Part shown: positions 52,787 to 60,577 of the stretch, piece after piece
Layout of the letters: the number at the start of each line of letters is the position of its first letter
How positions within the stretch are numbered: the first letter of the stretch is position 1
NCBI GenBank assembly: GCA_964655475.1
Contig: CAZZMO010000002.1
Span: 62,001 to 126,000, forward strand
Origin: VGMA01 sp964655475
Lineage (GTDB): Bacteria > Chlamydiota > Chlamydiia > Chlamydiales > VGMA01
Direction: 5' to 3'
Length of the DNA: 64,000 nucleotides
The notes under the pieces: model-generated
What the model saw: only the letters and a program-made list of their open reading frames with translations
What the model was told of the DNA's origin: nothing
Databases searched by the model: none
Position numbers and translations under genes: made by a program

Positions 52787-55173
52787 CCAAATACGATCCA
52801 GCTTCTATTGAAAAAAAATGGCAAAAATATTGGGAAGAGAAAAAAACTTACCATGTAAAAGTTGACCCTTCCAAGCCGAAATTCTATATTTTAGATATGT
52901 TTCCCTACCCCTCTGGAGCAGGTCTCCACGTGGGTCATTTGGCAGGCTATTCTGCCACAGATGTTTATGCCAGGTACAAAAGGCAAAAAGGCTTTAATGT
53001 CCTCCACCCAATGGGGTGGGACAGCTTCGGCCTTCCCGCTGAGCAATATGCTGTCAGAACGGGGAACCACCCTTCGATTGCGACAAAAACGAACATAGAC
53101 ACCTATAGACGCCAGCTCAAACAAATGGGCTTTTGCTATGACTGGAGCCGTGAACTCGCAACGAGTGATCCCAAATATTACAAATGGACCCAGTGGATTT
53201 TTACTGAGCTCTACAAAAAAGGGCTTGCCTATGAAGCAGAAGCTTACGTCAACTTCTGTCCATCCCTTGGAACCGTTCTGGCTAATGAAGAAGTGGAAGG
53301 GGGCTTTTCGATTGAAGGGGGCTATCCTGTAGAAAGAAGACCACTGCGTCAGTGGATATTGAAGATTACCGCTTACGCTGAAAGGCTGTTAGAAGATCTC
53401 GATGAGCTAGACTGGCCTGATCATTTAAAAACCCTCCAGAGAAACTGGATTGGAAAGAGTGAAGGGGCTAAGCTCCATTTTAGCGTTGAAAATAGTAAAG
53501 AGACGATCACCTGCTTTACCACAAGACCTGATACTCTACTTGGCGTCACTTTCCTCGTGCTTGCTCCTGAACATCCACTGGTCGAAAAAATCGATAGAGA
53601 TGATGTGAAGGCGTATGTCAAAGAGGCAATCAATAAAAACGACCTCGCAAGAACCGATCTTGCAAAAGATAAGAGTGGTGTATTCTCTGGTTTTTATGCG
53701 ATCAATCCTGCTAATGGAAAAAAAATCCCAATATGGATCGCTGACTATGTATTAATGACTTACGGAACGGGGGCTGTCATGGGAGTGCCAGGGCATGATG
53801 AAAGAGATCAGGCCTTTGCGAAAAAATATCAGTTGCCCATCATCGAATTAGAGGAGTTCGTAACCCCTGATTTTGAAAAAGGGGGATATGGAGAAAAATG
53901 TACAACTTACAAATTGAGAGATTGGCTCTTTTCTCGCCAGCGTTACTGGGGAGAGCCCATTCCGATTCTCCACTTTGAAGATGGAACACAAAGAGTTCTA
54001 GGGCTGGATGAGCTTCCACTAGTCCCACCACCTCTCGACGATTATAAACCCTCTCAAGATGGGGAAAGCCCTTTAAAAAAGGCAAAAGATTGGATTCATA
54101 CCGTCGATCCAAAAACAGGGAAGCCTGCGTTGAGAGAGACCAACATTATGCCTCAATGGGCAGGATCTTGCTGGTACTATCTCCGTTTCTGTGATCCTCA
54201 TAATGAAAATAAAGCCTGGGATCAAGAGATTGAAAAGTACTGGATGCCAGTCGATCTCTATGTAGGTGGTGTCGAGCATGCTGTTTTGCATCTCCTTTAC
54301 GCCCGTTTCTGGCATAAAGTTCTCTACGATATTGGCGCTGTTTCTACGAAAGAACCCTTCCAAAAACTTCGCAATCAGGGACTCATTACAGCCCACTCTT
54401 ACAAGAAAAAAGGGGGAGGGTATATATCACCTGATGAAGTAGAGGAGAAATCTGGAAAGTGGTACGACACGAAAAATGGAGAAGAGGTCTCACAGCTTTT
54501 GGAAAAGATGTCAAAATCCAAGCTGAACGGAGTTTCTCCAGAAGAGATGATTGATGCATATGGAGCGGACGCCTTAAGAGTTTATGAGCTCTTCATGTCC
54601 CCATTTGACAAAGAGAAAGTCTGGAATACCAAGGCTGTTATTGGAAGTTCGAGATTCTTGAGCCGCATTTATGATATCGCAACCTCTGAAAAACTTTCAG
54701 ATCAAGAGAGTGAAGAGGCGAATAAGTTAGGGCATAAACTCCTCTTTGTTGTTGAAGAAGATATCCTAGCCATGAGCTTTAATACAGCGATTGCAAAGAT
54801 GATGGAGTTTTTGAATAACTTTACAGAGCTCTCTTTCTACCCAAGAAAAATTGTCAAACTCTTGATTCAACTTGTTTATCCATTTGCGCCACATCTAGCT
54901 GAAGAGTGTTGGTCATTGCTCGGAGAAAAAACCTCTATTGTTGATGTTCCTCTGCCTGAAGTAGACAAACGTTACCTTGCAAATGATGAAGTAGTAATTG
55001 TATTCCAAGTCATGGGGAAGCTAAGAGGTCAAGGGGAATTTAAGAAAGGAGCCTCCAAGGAAGAGGTTGTCCAGGCAGCAAAAAGCGATCCGAAAGTAGA
55101 AAAATATCTGACAGGGGAGATCGTGAAAGAGATCTTTGTTCCTGATAAACTCCTCAACTTTGTGGTCAAATGA
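52783..55173 (+). CDS. leuS: Leucyl-tRNA synthetase
   Basis: 796 residues. Charges tRNA-Leu. The HIGH-type motif is HVGH in FPYPSGAGLHVGHLAGY, KMSKSKLNG is the second catalytic motif, and TTRPDTLLG with VMGVPGHDERD belong to the editing domain. Most bacterial LeuRS proteins run to about 820-870 residues. Here the stretch between AKKYQLPIIELEEF and YKLRDWLFSRQRYWG is about 40 residues shorter than in E. coli. The ATGA overlap with the cotransporter gene suggests coupling. Confidence 0.97.
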   Translation: MTKYDPASIEKKWQKYWEEKKTYHVKVDPSKPKFYILDMFPYPSGAGLHVGHLAGYSATDVYARYKRQKGFNVLHPMGWDSFGLPAEQYAVRTGNHPSIATKTNIDTYRRQLKQMGFCYDWSRELATSDPKYYKWTQWIFTELYKKGLAYEAEAYVNFCPSLGTVLANEEVEGGFSIEGGYPVERRPLRQWILKITAYAERLLEDLDELDWPDHLKTLQRNWIGKSEGAKLHFSVENSKETITCFTTRPDTLLGVTFLVLAPEHPLVEKIDRDDVKAYVKEAINKNDLARTDLAKDKSGVFSGFYAINPANGKKIPIWIADYVLMTYGTGAVMGVPGHDERDQAFAKKYQLPIIELEEFVTPDFEKGGYGEKCTTYKLRDWLFSRQRYWGEPIPILHFEDGTQRVLGLDELPLVPPPLDDYKPSQDGESPLKKAKDWIHTVDPKTGKPALRETNIMPQWAGSCWYYLRFCDPHNENKAWDQEIEKYWMPVDLYVGGVEHAVLHLLYARFWHKVLYDIGAVSTKEPFQKLRNQGLITAHSYKKKGGGYISPDEVEEKSGKWYDTKNGEEVSQLLEKMSKSKLNGVSPEEMIDAYGADALRVYELFMSPFDKEKVWNTKAVIGSSRFLSRIYDIATSEKLSDQESEEANKLGHKLLFVVEEDILAMSFNTAIAKMMEFLNNFTELSFYPRKIVKLLIQLVYPFAPHLAEECWSLLGEKTSIVDVPLPEVDKRYLANDEVVIVFQVMGKLRGQGEFKKGASKEEVVQAAKSDPKVEKYLTGEIVKEIFVPDKLLNFVVK

Positions 55174-56414
55174 CACTACTTTACAATATAGCCCTGTTTT
55201 TTTGGCTTTTATTCAGCTCTCCTTGGATTGTATGGCACTATTGTTATCACAAAAAGTACCGGGGGAGCCTCCTTGCAAGGCTCGGTTTTTCTCTTGAGAA
55301 ACTAACTCGTCCTAAAGAGGATAAAGTCATTTGGATCCATGCAGTTTCCCTTGGAGAGATGAAATCGTCCCTTCCTCTCATCCAAAAATATCGCAAGGAA
55401 TACCCTTCGGTAGAGATCTATTTTTCAACAACAACAGAAACAGCGCAAAGACAAGCAGCTACCTACTTAAAAGGGGCTATAGATCACCTCTTCTATCTAC
55501 CAATCGATTTTTCCTGGATTGTCCGCCGCTATGTAAAACGCCTCCGTCCAAATCTCTTTATATTGATTGAGACCGATTTTTGGCCTAATTTGATGAAAGA
55601 GATCAAAAAGATGGGTGGGCAGGTTGCAGTTGCAAGTGGGAAGATGTCAGAAAAATCGTTCCTCCGCTTGAAAAGATTCCCATTCATTGCAAAATGGCTT
55701 CTAAAGAACATCGATGTAATCTGTCTTCAGAGCGATTCCTACAGAGAAAGATTCTTGAAACTAGGGTTTCCAGAGACACGCCTTTTTGTGACAGGGAACC
55801 TGAAGTATGATGCGATGCCGGCTCCTAAGGTTCTCCTAGAGAATGCGCTGCCAACGCGCCGTTTCATTACATTTGCCTCCACACATGAAGGGGAGGAGAG
55901 TGGGCTCTTAAAAGCACTGGAAACACTGCCTGCTGATATCTGTTTTTTTGTTGTCCCTCGCCATCCTGAGCGATTTGGCCGGGTAGAGGAATACCTCAAG
56001 CAGTCAGGGATCACATTTGATAAATTCACAGAAATGAAAGAAGGGCTCAATGGAGCCACAAAACGGGTTGTGTTTATTAATACTATGGGAGAGCTTGATA
56101 AGTGTTACGCCCTATCTCAGGTAGTCATTGTTGGGGGAAGTTTTGTCCCTGGCATTGGTGGGCACAACATCTATGAACCGATGCGCTTTCATAAAAGCGT
56201 CCTCTTTGGCCCTTTTATGCATAATCAAGAAGAGCTCGTTAAAGATGCCCTTCGACATAAGGCGGCAGAGCAAACAGATCTAGATCATGTCAAAGAGGTT
56301 GTAGAGAAGGTCTTGAAAGAACCCATTTCTCGCCATCAACTAGATGAATTTGAGCTTTATGTGAAAGGAGCTGTGGTAAAGACATTTACCAAAATTCACG
56401 CCTTTTGCTCATGA
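55170..56414 (+). CDS. waaA: 3-deoxy-D-manno-octulosonic acid (Kdo) transferase
   Basis: 414 residues. Adds Kdo to lipid A in LPS synthesis. N-terminal membrane anchor, then WIHAVSLGEMKSSLPLI with the catalytic Glu, FSTTTETAQRQA, and the nucleotide-sugar site GGSFVPGIGGHNIYEPM. Length and layout fit WaaA. It overlaps leuS by 4 bases and the EamA gene by 4 bases. Chlamydial WaaA is multifunctional and builds the Kdo trisaccharide; whether this one does is unknown. Confidence 0.95.
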   Translation: MTLLYNIALFFWLLFSSPWIVWHYCYHKKYRGSLLARLGFSLEKLTRPKEDKVIWIHAVSLGEMKSSLPLIQKYRKEYPSVEIYFSTTTETAQRQAATYLKGAIDHLFYLPIDFSWIVRRYVKRLRPNLFILIETDFWPNLMKEIKKMGGQVAVASGKMSEKSFLRLKRFPFIAKWLLKNIDVICLQSDSYRERFLKLGFPETRLFVTGNLKYDAMPAPKVLLENALPTRRFITFASTHEGEESGLLKALETLPADICFFVVPRHPERFGRVEEYLKQSGITFDKFTEMKEGLNGATKRVVFINTMGELDKCYALSQVVIVGGSFVPGIGGHNIYEPMRFHKSVLFGPFMHNQEELVKDALRHKAAEQTDLDHVKEVVEKVLKEPISRHQLDEFELYVKGAVVKTFTKIHAFCS

Positions 56415-57301
56415 GCATAACCCACCTTCTACTCATATTATTGCTCGTTGTAGTATGGGGTGGGAGTTTTATCATGATTAAGCTTGGACTGAGTGAAATC
56501 CCTCCCATATTTTTAGCTTCAGCCCGCTTCTTTTTCACAAGCTTCCCAGCAGTCTTCTTTTTACCTAAGCCAAAGATTCGTTTTAGGAATATTGTAGTTT
56601 ATGGGGTGATTATGTTTGCCCTTCAATTTGCCCTTTTCTTTGTGGGCATGCAAATGGGAGTGGAGCCAGGACTTGCTGCAATATTAATGCAAGTGCATGT
56701 CTTTTTCTCACTTTTTCTGGGAATAGTCGTTTTCCGAGAAAAAATGTCCCTTTTACAAATGATAGGAGCTCTCATCTCCTTTTCAGGAATCATATTAGTT
56801 GGATTCCATATCAAAGGGGTTTCCTCATTTCAAGGGTTTTTCTTGATTGTGATAGCAGCTCTTTGCTGGGGTGCGGGAAGCGCTATTTCTAAAAAGATGG
56901 GGAAAGTGCACATTCTCTCATTAGTCGCTTGGGGAAGTATGGTCGCATGGCCTTTCTTGCTCCTTCTTTCACTCGTAATAGAAGGGCCTAAAACGATTTC
57001 CACGAGTTTCCAAAATCTCACCTACGTTTCTTTGGGAGCTGTTATTTATTTAAGCTACTTTGCAACCCTTTTCGGTTTTGCCCTTTGGAATTGGCTTCTT
57101 CACCACCGCCCATTATCAAGCGTTGCGCCATTTACACTCCTCGTTCCCGTAGTTGCCATGCTCCTCTCCGTCTGGTTCTTTCATGAACCCTTAGAGTGGT
57201 GGAAAATCCTGGCCTCTTCTCTAGTTATAGGAGGACTCCTTCTGGCCTTTTTGGGACCCTATTTTCAAAAAAAGCTTCCAGTCGACGACTATGCTATTTA
57301 A
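56411..57301 (+). CDS. EamA/DMT-family transporter, copy 1
   Basis: About 296 residues from ATG 56411, overlapping the waaA stop (ATGA). Ten membrane helices arranged as two EamA repeats. It shares long blocks with the gene at 57719 (GSAISKKMGKV, LVAWGSMVAWPFLLLLSL, HRPLSSVAPFTLLVPVVAML). DMT carriers move metabolites such as amino acids, and in Chlamydia and Rickettsia include S-adenosylmethionine carriers. Substrate not assignable. Confidence 0.88.
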   Translation: MSITHLLLILLLVVVWGGSFIMIKLGLSEIPPIFLASARFFFTSFPAVFFLPKPKIRFRNIVVYGVIMFALQFALFFVGMQMGVEPGLAAILMQVHVFFSLFLGIVVFREKMSLLQMIGALISFSGIILVGFHIKGVSSFQGFFLIVIAALCWGAGSAISKKMGKVHILSLVAWGSMVAWPFLLLLSLVIEGPKTISTSFQNLTYVSLGAVIYLSYFATLFGFALWNWLLHHRPLSSVAPFTLLVPVVAMLLSVWFFHEPLEWWKILASSLVIGGLLLAFLGPYFQKKLPVDDYAI

Positions 57302-57307
57302 CAAAGA

Positions 57308-57529
57308 CTACTTAACGGTTTCCTTGCAAAGGAGAAAGCAGGCATCTGTTTCGTTTCTTATAACATAGGTTGCGCAATCACAGAATATATCGTTTGTTGA
57401 AATACAATGCCCTTCAACAGTGCAGCAAGAATGATCTTTAGCCGCTTTAGCTAAAGCTGCCTCAAGCTGTGCATTACACTTTTCACTATCCTTACCACAA
57501 TCAAAACAGACTTTAAATGTATCAGACAT
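57308..57529 (-). CDS. Small Cys-rich protein between EamA copies
   Basis: 73 residues with about ten cysteines (VCFDCGKDSEKC, SCCTVEGHC, FCDCATYVI, CFLLC). GGGAG precedes ATG 57529. No signal peptide. Family unknown; the spacing differs from the W-motif pair. It lies in reverse between the two EamA transporters, implying that one copy moved or that the gene was inserted. Confidence 0.55.
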   Translation of the reverse strand: MSDTFKVCFDCGKDSEKCNAQLEAALAKAAKDHSCCTVEGHCISTNDIFCDCATYVIRNETDACFLLCKETVK

Positions 57530-57718
57530 AACTAGCTCCCTTTTCTATTCATTATAGCAAAAAGAATCAGTGCAAACTTAATTTACTTATTTACAATATG
57601 TTATGGGATTGCCTGAACCGTTAGATTCAAAAAAAGTTTCTCTTTACGAGACTCTGCTATTTAATTGACCTCAATTGATTCAATTGTGTAGATTTGAGGT
57701 CCGCGGAAATAGTCTCTT
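57530..57718. other. Intergenic promoter region of EamA copy 2
   Basis: 189 bases, A/T-rich, between divergent genes. TTGACC near 57666 followed by TAGATT about 18 bases later is a possible plus-strand promoter. I see no hairpin or repeat. Confidence 0.3.
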
Positions 57719-58645
57719 ATGGGTATAACGCATTTTTTATTGATATTTTCTTTAATGTTCATCTGGGCTTTTAACTACGTAGTCATACGGGTTGGGTTAG
57801 ATGGAATGCCTCCGATCTTCCTTGCTTTTACAAGGTTTTTCTTAACGAGTTTCCCTGCGGTCTTTTTTCTGCCAAAACCTGAAGTGCCATTTAGGAAAAT
57901 CGTACTATATGGATGGATCTTTTTCTCTGCTCAATTCACCTGTTTTTTTTGTGGTATGGCTCTTGGAATTTCTCCAAGTATCGCGGCAGTCCTCATGCAA
58001 TTTCATGTCTTTTTCTCCTTATTTCTTGCTGTAGCTGTATTCAGAGAAAAGCTTTCTGTTTTTCAAATATTAGGAGCTGTAGTTTCTTTTACAGGTATTA
58101 TTGTAGCAGGAATCAACGTAGAAGGGACCATTTCCATCTGGGGCTTTTTCTCGATTCTTATGGGAGCTCTCCTCTGGGGAGCTGGAAGCGCGATCTCCAA
58201 AACTTTTGGTAAAGTAAATATGATTTCCTTAGTGGTCTGGGGAAGTACCGTTGCCTGGCCTCCATTATTGCTCCTTTCTTACCTATTTGAAGGACCAGAA
58301 AGAATCACTGGAAGCTTAATCAATATGACTTATAAGACATGCGGTGCGGTTGCTTATTTAACTTATCTCTCCACTTTTTTTGGCTATGGCGTCTGGAGCT
58401 GGCTCTTGCATAAAAAGCCCCTCTCCTCGGTTGTCCCTTTCACATTGCTCATTCCAATCATTGCGATGTTTAGCTCAGTTGTAGTTCTCGGTGAACCCTT
58501 ATATCAGTGGAAAATCGTAGCAGCAATCTTAGTAGTAGGAGGTCTTTGTATTGCCTTTCTATCACCACTCTTTCAGAAGAAAGCAATTCCTCAGGTGCCA
58601 ACAGAGGAATCGCCTCCGATTGTTACTCCAGAATCAGCCCAGTAA
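57719..58645 (+). CDS. EamA/DMT-family transporter, copy 2
   Basis: 308 residues, ten membrane helices. Paralogous to copy 1 over the whole length: LDGMPPIFLAFTRFFLTSFPAVFFLPKP in TM1-2, GAGSAISKTFGKVNMISLVVWGSTVAWPPLLLLS, and PLSSVVPFTLLIPIIAM. The C-terminal tail (VPTEESPPIVTPESAQ) is longer. No clear ribosome site before ATG 57719. Duplicate carriers often differ in substrate; in chlamydiae such proteins import S-adenosylmethionine or amino acids. Confidence 0.88.
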   Translation: MGITHFLLIFSLMFIWAFNYVVIRVGLDGMPPIFLAFTRFFLTSFPAVFFLPKPEVPFRKIVLYGWIFFSAQFTCFFCGMALGISPSIAAVLMQFHVFFSLFLAVAVFREKLSVFQILGAVVSFTGIIVAGINVEGTISIWGFFSILMGALLWGAGSAISKTFGKVNMISLVVWGSTVAWPPLLLLSYLFEGPERITGSLINMTYKTCGAVAYLTYLSTFFGYGVWSWLLHKKPLSSVVPFTLLIPIIAMFSSVVVLGEPLYQWKIVAAILVVGGLCIAFLSPLFQKKAIPQVPTEESPPIVTPESAQ

Positions 58646-58672
58646 TTTCTTTTACCTATTTTAAATTCATTC

Positions 58673-58701
58673 TTGCCAGAAAACATTTAGCATGTTAGCA
58701 T
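58673..58701 (+). promoter_or_regulatory. Candidate promoter of the tRNA pair
   Basis: TTGCCA (58673-58678), 17-base spacer, TAGCAT (58696-58701), then 16 bases to the first tRNA. The spacing fits a stable-RNA promoter. Made by eye, with a two-mismatch -10. Confidence 0.4.
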
Positions 58702-58717
58702 TTTGACAAAATTTGAT

Positions 58718-58790
58718 CGCGGGATGGAGCAGTGGTTAGCTCGTTGGGCTCATAACCCAAAGGTCGATGGTTCGAATCCGTCTCCCGCTA
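58718..58790 (+). tRNA. Initiator tRNA-fMet (CAU)
   Basis: 73 bases without an encoded CCA. The acceptor stem is CGCGGGA / TCCCGCT, with positions 1 and 72 forming an unpaired C and U, the hallmark of initiator tRNA (C1-A72 in E. coli). The anticodon stem has three consecutive G-C pairs flanking CTCATAA (GGG / CCC), which direct it to the P site. Anticodon CAT. The T arm GATGG-TTCGAAT-CCGTC closes correctly. Confidence 0.93.
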
Positions 58791-58798
58791 TTTTTCCT

Positions 58799-58871
58799 GG
58801 CGGCTTAGCTCAGTCGGTAGAGCAGCGGAATCATAATCCGTGGGTCACTGGTTCAAGTCCGGTAGCCGCTA
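58799..58871 (+). tRNA. tRNA with CAU anticodon (elongator Met, or Ile2)
   Basis: 73 bases, starting 8 bases after the initiator tRNA. Acceptor GGCGGCT / AGCCGCT (one G-U), D arm GCTC / GAGC, anticodon stem GCGGA / TCCGT around ATCATAA, T arm ACTGG-TTCAAGT-CCGGT. The acceptor resembles elongator tRNA-Met of Gram-positives. The body also recalls Ile2, whose C34 is modified by TilS, so both readings stay open. No CCA encoded. Confidence 0.9.
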
Positions 58872-58984
58872 TTACCCGAGCATCATCCAATCACAGACGT
58901 TTACACATTAAATTCCTTTCGAAACAGCAAAATAGTATTCTAAGACGAGATGTGCTATAATGTTAGCAATTTATCGAGGAAAGA

Positions 58985-59800
58985 ATGCTGAATAGTATGA
59001 TTTATTTTATGATAGCAGTCACCCCGCTGGCTGCTCTCAGTATGCCGAAGGCTGTGGAAGTAAGAGCGGAGGTCTCTATTCAAGAGATGCTGGGTGTCAC
59101 CTTGGAAGATGCCTATGGGGAGGCAAATCAAGAAATTATTGATATTTGCCTTATGTGGTTTGATCAGCTTAGGGCTAATGAATATCATGGGGCAGCGGAA
59201 ACAATCTATAGAGGGCTTCAAAAATACCCCCATTCCTTCGCTTTGCAGACCCGATTGGCAACTGTGTTAGGGGATTATGCAGGGCAGCTGCCAGCAGAAG
59301 AGCAAAAGCTGATGCTTCAAAAATCGAGACAAATTTTTGAAAAGCTCCATCAAGAGATCCACATCCAGCCAAAAAGAGATCAGTTCTATTTCTATAACGA
59401 ATACAACTATCGCTTTGCCCATTACAAGGCGCAGTATGAAAATGGGGTAGCCATGGTCGATCACTACTTCCCACTTGGAAATATGCCTTCCTATGGTTAT
59501 AAAGGTTATTACTTTCAGGGAGTTGGAGCTGCAAACTACGCAAAACAACTTCTGATAGAAGGGGATGAGGTTCTTGCCAAAGAATATGCAAGAAAGTCTA
59601 TCCTTGCATGGGCTCAATACTTATCTTATTGCAATAACTACTACAACGCCTATGTACACTATGCTCTTGCGCTAGGGATTTTAGGGGAAGAGGAAGAGAT
59701 GATGAGGGCGCTTCAAAGGGGAGCAGATCTGATTCATACCGGTCTAGATTACTATGAATTCAAAGAAGTGATCGATTTTATAAAGACAAGAGGAGCGTGA
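58985..59800 (+). CDS. Exported helical-repeat (TPR-like) protein
   Basis: 271 residues. Signal peptide (LNSMIYFMIAVTPLAALS), then helix-turn-helix repeats such as MWFDQLRANEYHGAAETIYRGLQKYP and SFALQTRLATVLGDYAGQLP, the TPR-like pattern, with a Tyr/Asn/Phe-rich middle. GAGG precedes ATG 58985. The stop overlaps the GTG start of the next gene. Function unknown; possibly a periplasmic scaffold. Confidence 0.6.
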   Translation: MLNSMIYFMIAVTPLAALSMPKAVEVRAEVSIQEMLGVTLEDAYGEANQEIIDICLMWFDQLRANEYHGAAETIYRGLQKYPHSFALQTRLATVLGDYAGQLPAEEQKLMLQKSRQIFEKLHQEIHIQPKRDQFYFYNEYNYRFAHYKAQYENGVAMVDHYFPLGNMPSYGYKGYYFQGVGAANYAKQLLIEGDEVLAKEYARKSILAWAQYLSYCNNYYNAYVHYALALGILGEEEEMMRALQRGADLIHTGLDYYEFKEVIDFIKTRGA

Positions 59801-60573
59801 GTTTGTTTAGACCTCTACTATACCAGGCTTTTTCAACTTCTCGGCGCATCATCCAGGATTGGTGTTTGAGAGAAAACCAGTACTATCCAGGGACAATGAA
59901 TAAAGCAAGTGCATTATCTCATTGGTCTACAGCGCGCAACTTGAGCCCACCGAATATAACTGAATTGGCTCAAGAAGCGATCAAAGGGTGGGAAACAGAA
60001 GTTCAAAAAGAGGAAGCTTCTGTAAATCCATTTTGCCAACGAGCTGTTTTTTATGTAGAAAAGAGAAAAATCGAAGGAAATGCCGTAGAAGTAGGCCCAG
60101 GATTTAGTTCACTAACTCCAATCTTTCTCCGATTGAATCGGAAGGTTTTTTTGATCGATCCTTGCAAAGGCTCTCTCGATCTTGTCGTCAAAAACATCAA
60201 AGCTCAAGGGTTAAATCAAGAGAATTTGACAGTGACGGTGGGCAAGGTGGAAAACTACACCTTCCCAGAGAAAAACAGCATCATCGTTTTACAAGATGTA
60301 CTCCCTTACTGCGATCCTAAAGAGATGCTCAACATCTTTCAAAGGATGCACACCTCTTTAACAGCAGGAGGACTCGTTACAGGAAACTTTTTCTATCACG
60401 ATCCTAATCGAGGTGATCCAGATTACATGAAAAGAGAGCTCATCTGTCGATTTAATCTTGGGGCGACATTCATGACTGATGAGGTTGCAAAAGCTTTCAT
60501 TCAAGAACTAGGGTTTACCATCATGGAATATGGAACAGATGGTCATCGACTCTACTTCACTTTGAAAAAGTAA
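59797..60573 (+). CDS. SAM-dependent methyltransferase-like protein
   Basis: 258 residues from GTG 59797 (overlap GTGA with the upstream stop). A Rossmann-like methyltransferase core: AVEVGPGFSSLTPIFL (SAM-binding, near residue 95), VFLIDPCKGSLD, IIVLQDVLPYC and LTAGGLVTGNFFY. The N-terminal 80 residues are unlike common methyltransferases. Substrate unknown. It is coupled to the exported repeat protein gene and is convergent with phrB. Confidence 0.65.
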   Translation: MSLFRPLLYQAFSTSRRIIQDWCLRENQYYPGTMNKASALSHWSTARNLSPPNITELAQEAIKGWETEVQKEEASVNPFCQRAVFYVEKRKIEGNAVEVGPGFSSLTPIFLRLNRKVFLIDPCKGSLDLVVKNIKAQGLNQENLTVTVGKVENYTFPEKNSIIVLQDVLPYCDPKEMLNIFQRMHTSLTAGGLVTGNFFYHDPNRGDPDYMKRELICRFNLGATFMTDEVAKAFIQELGFTIMEYGTDGHRLYFTLKK

Positions 60574-60577
60574 CTCT

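Noticed and set aside
56411..58645. EamA pair as ATP/ADP translocases
   Set aside because: They have ten helices and EamA repeats, not the 12-helix NTT layout with its conserved charged residues.
58703..58960. An 85-codon open frame on the plus strand across the tRNA pair
   Set aside because: It runs through both tRNA genes and has no ribosome site or family similarity; the tRNAs explain the sequence.
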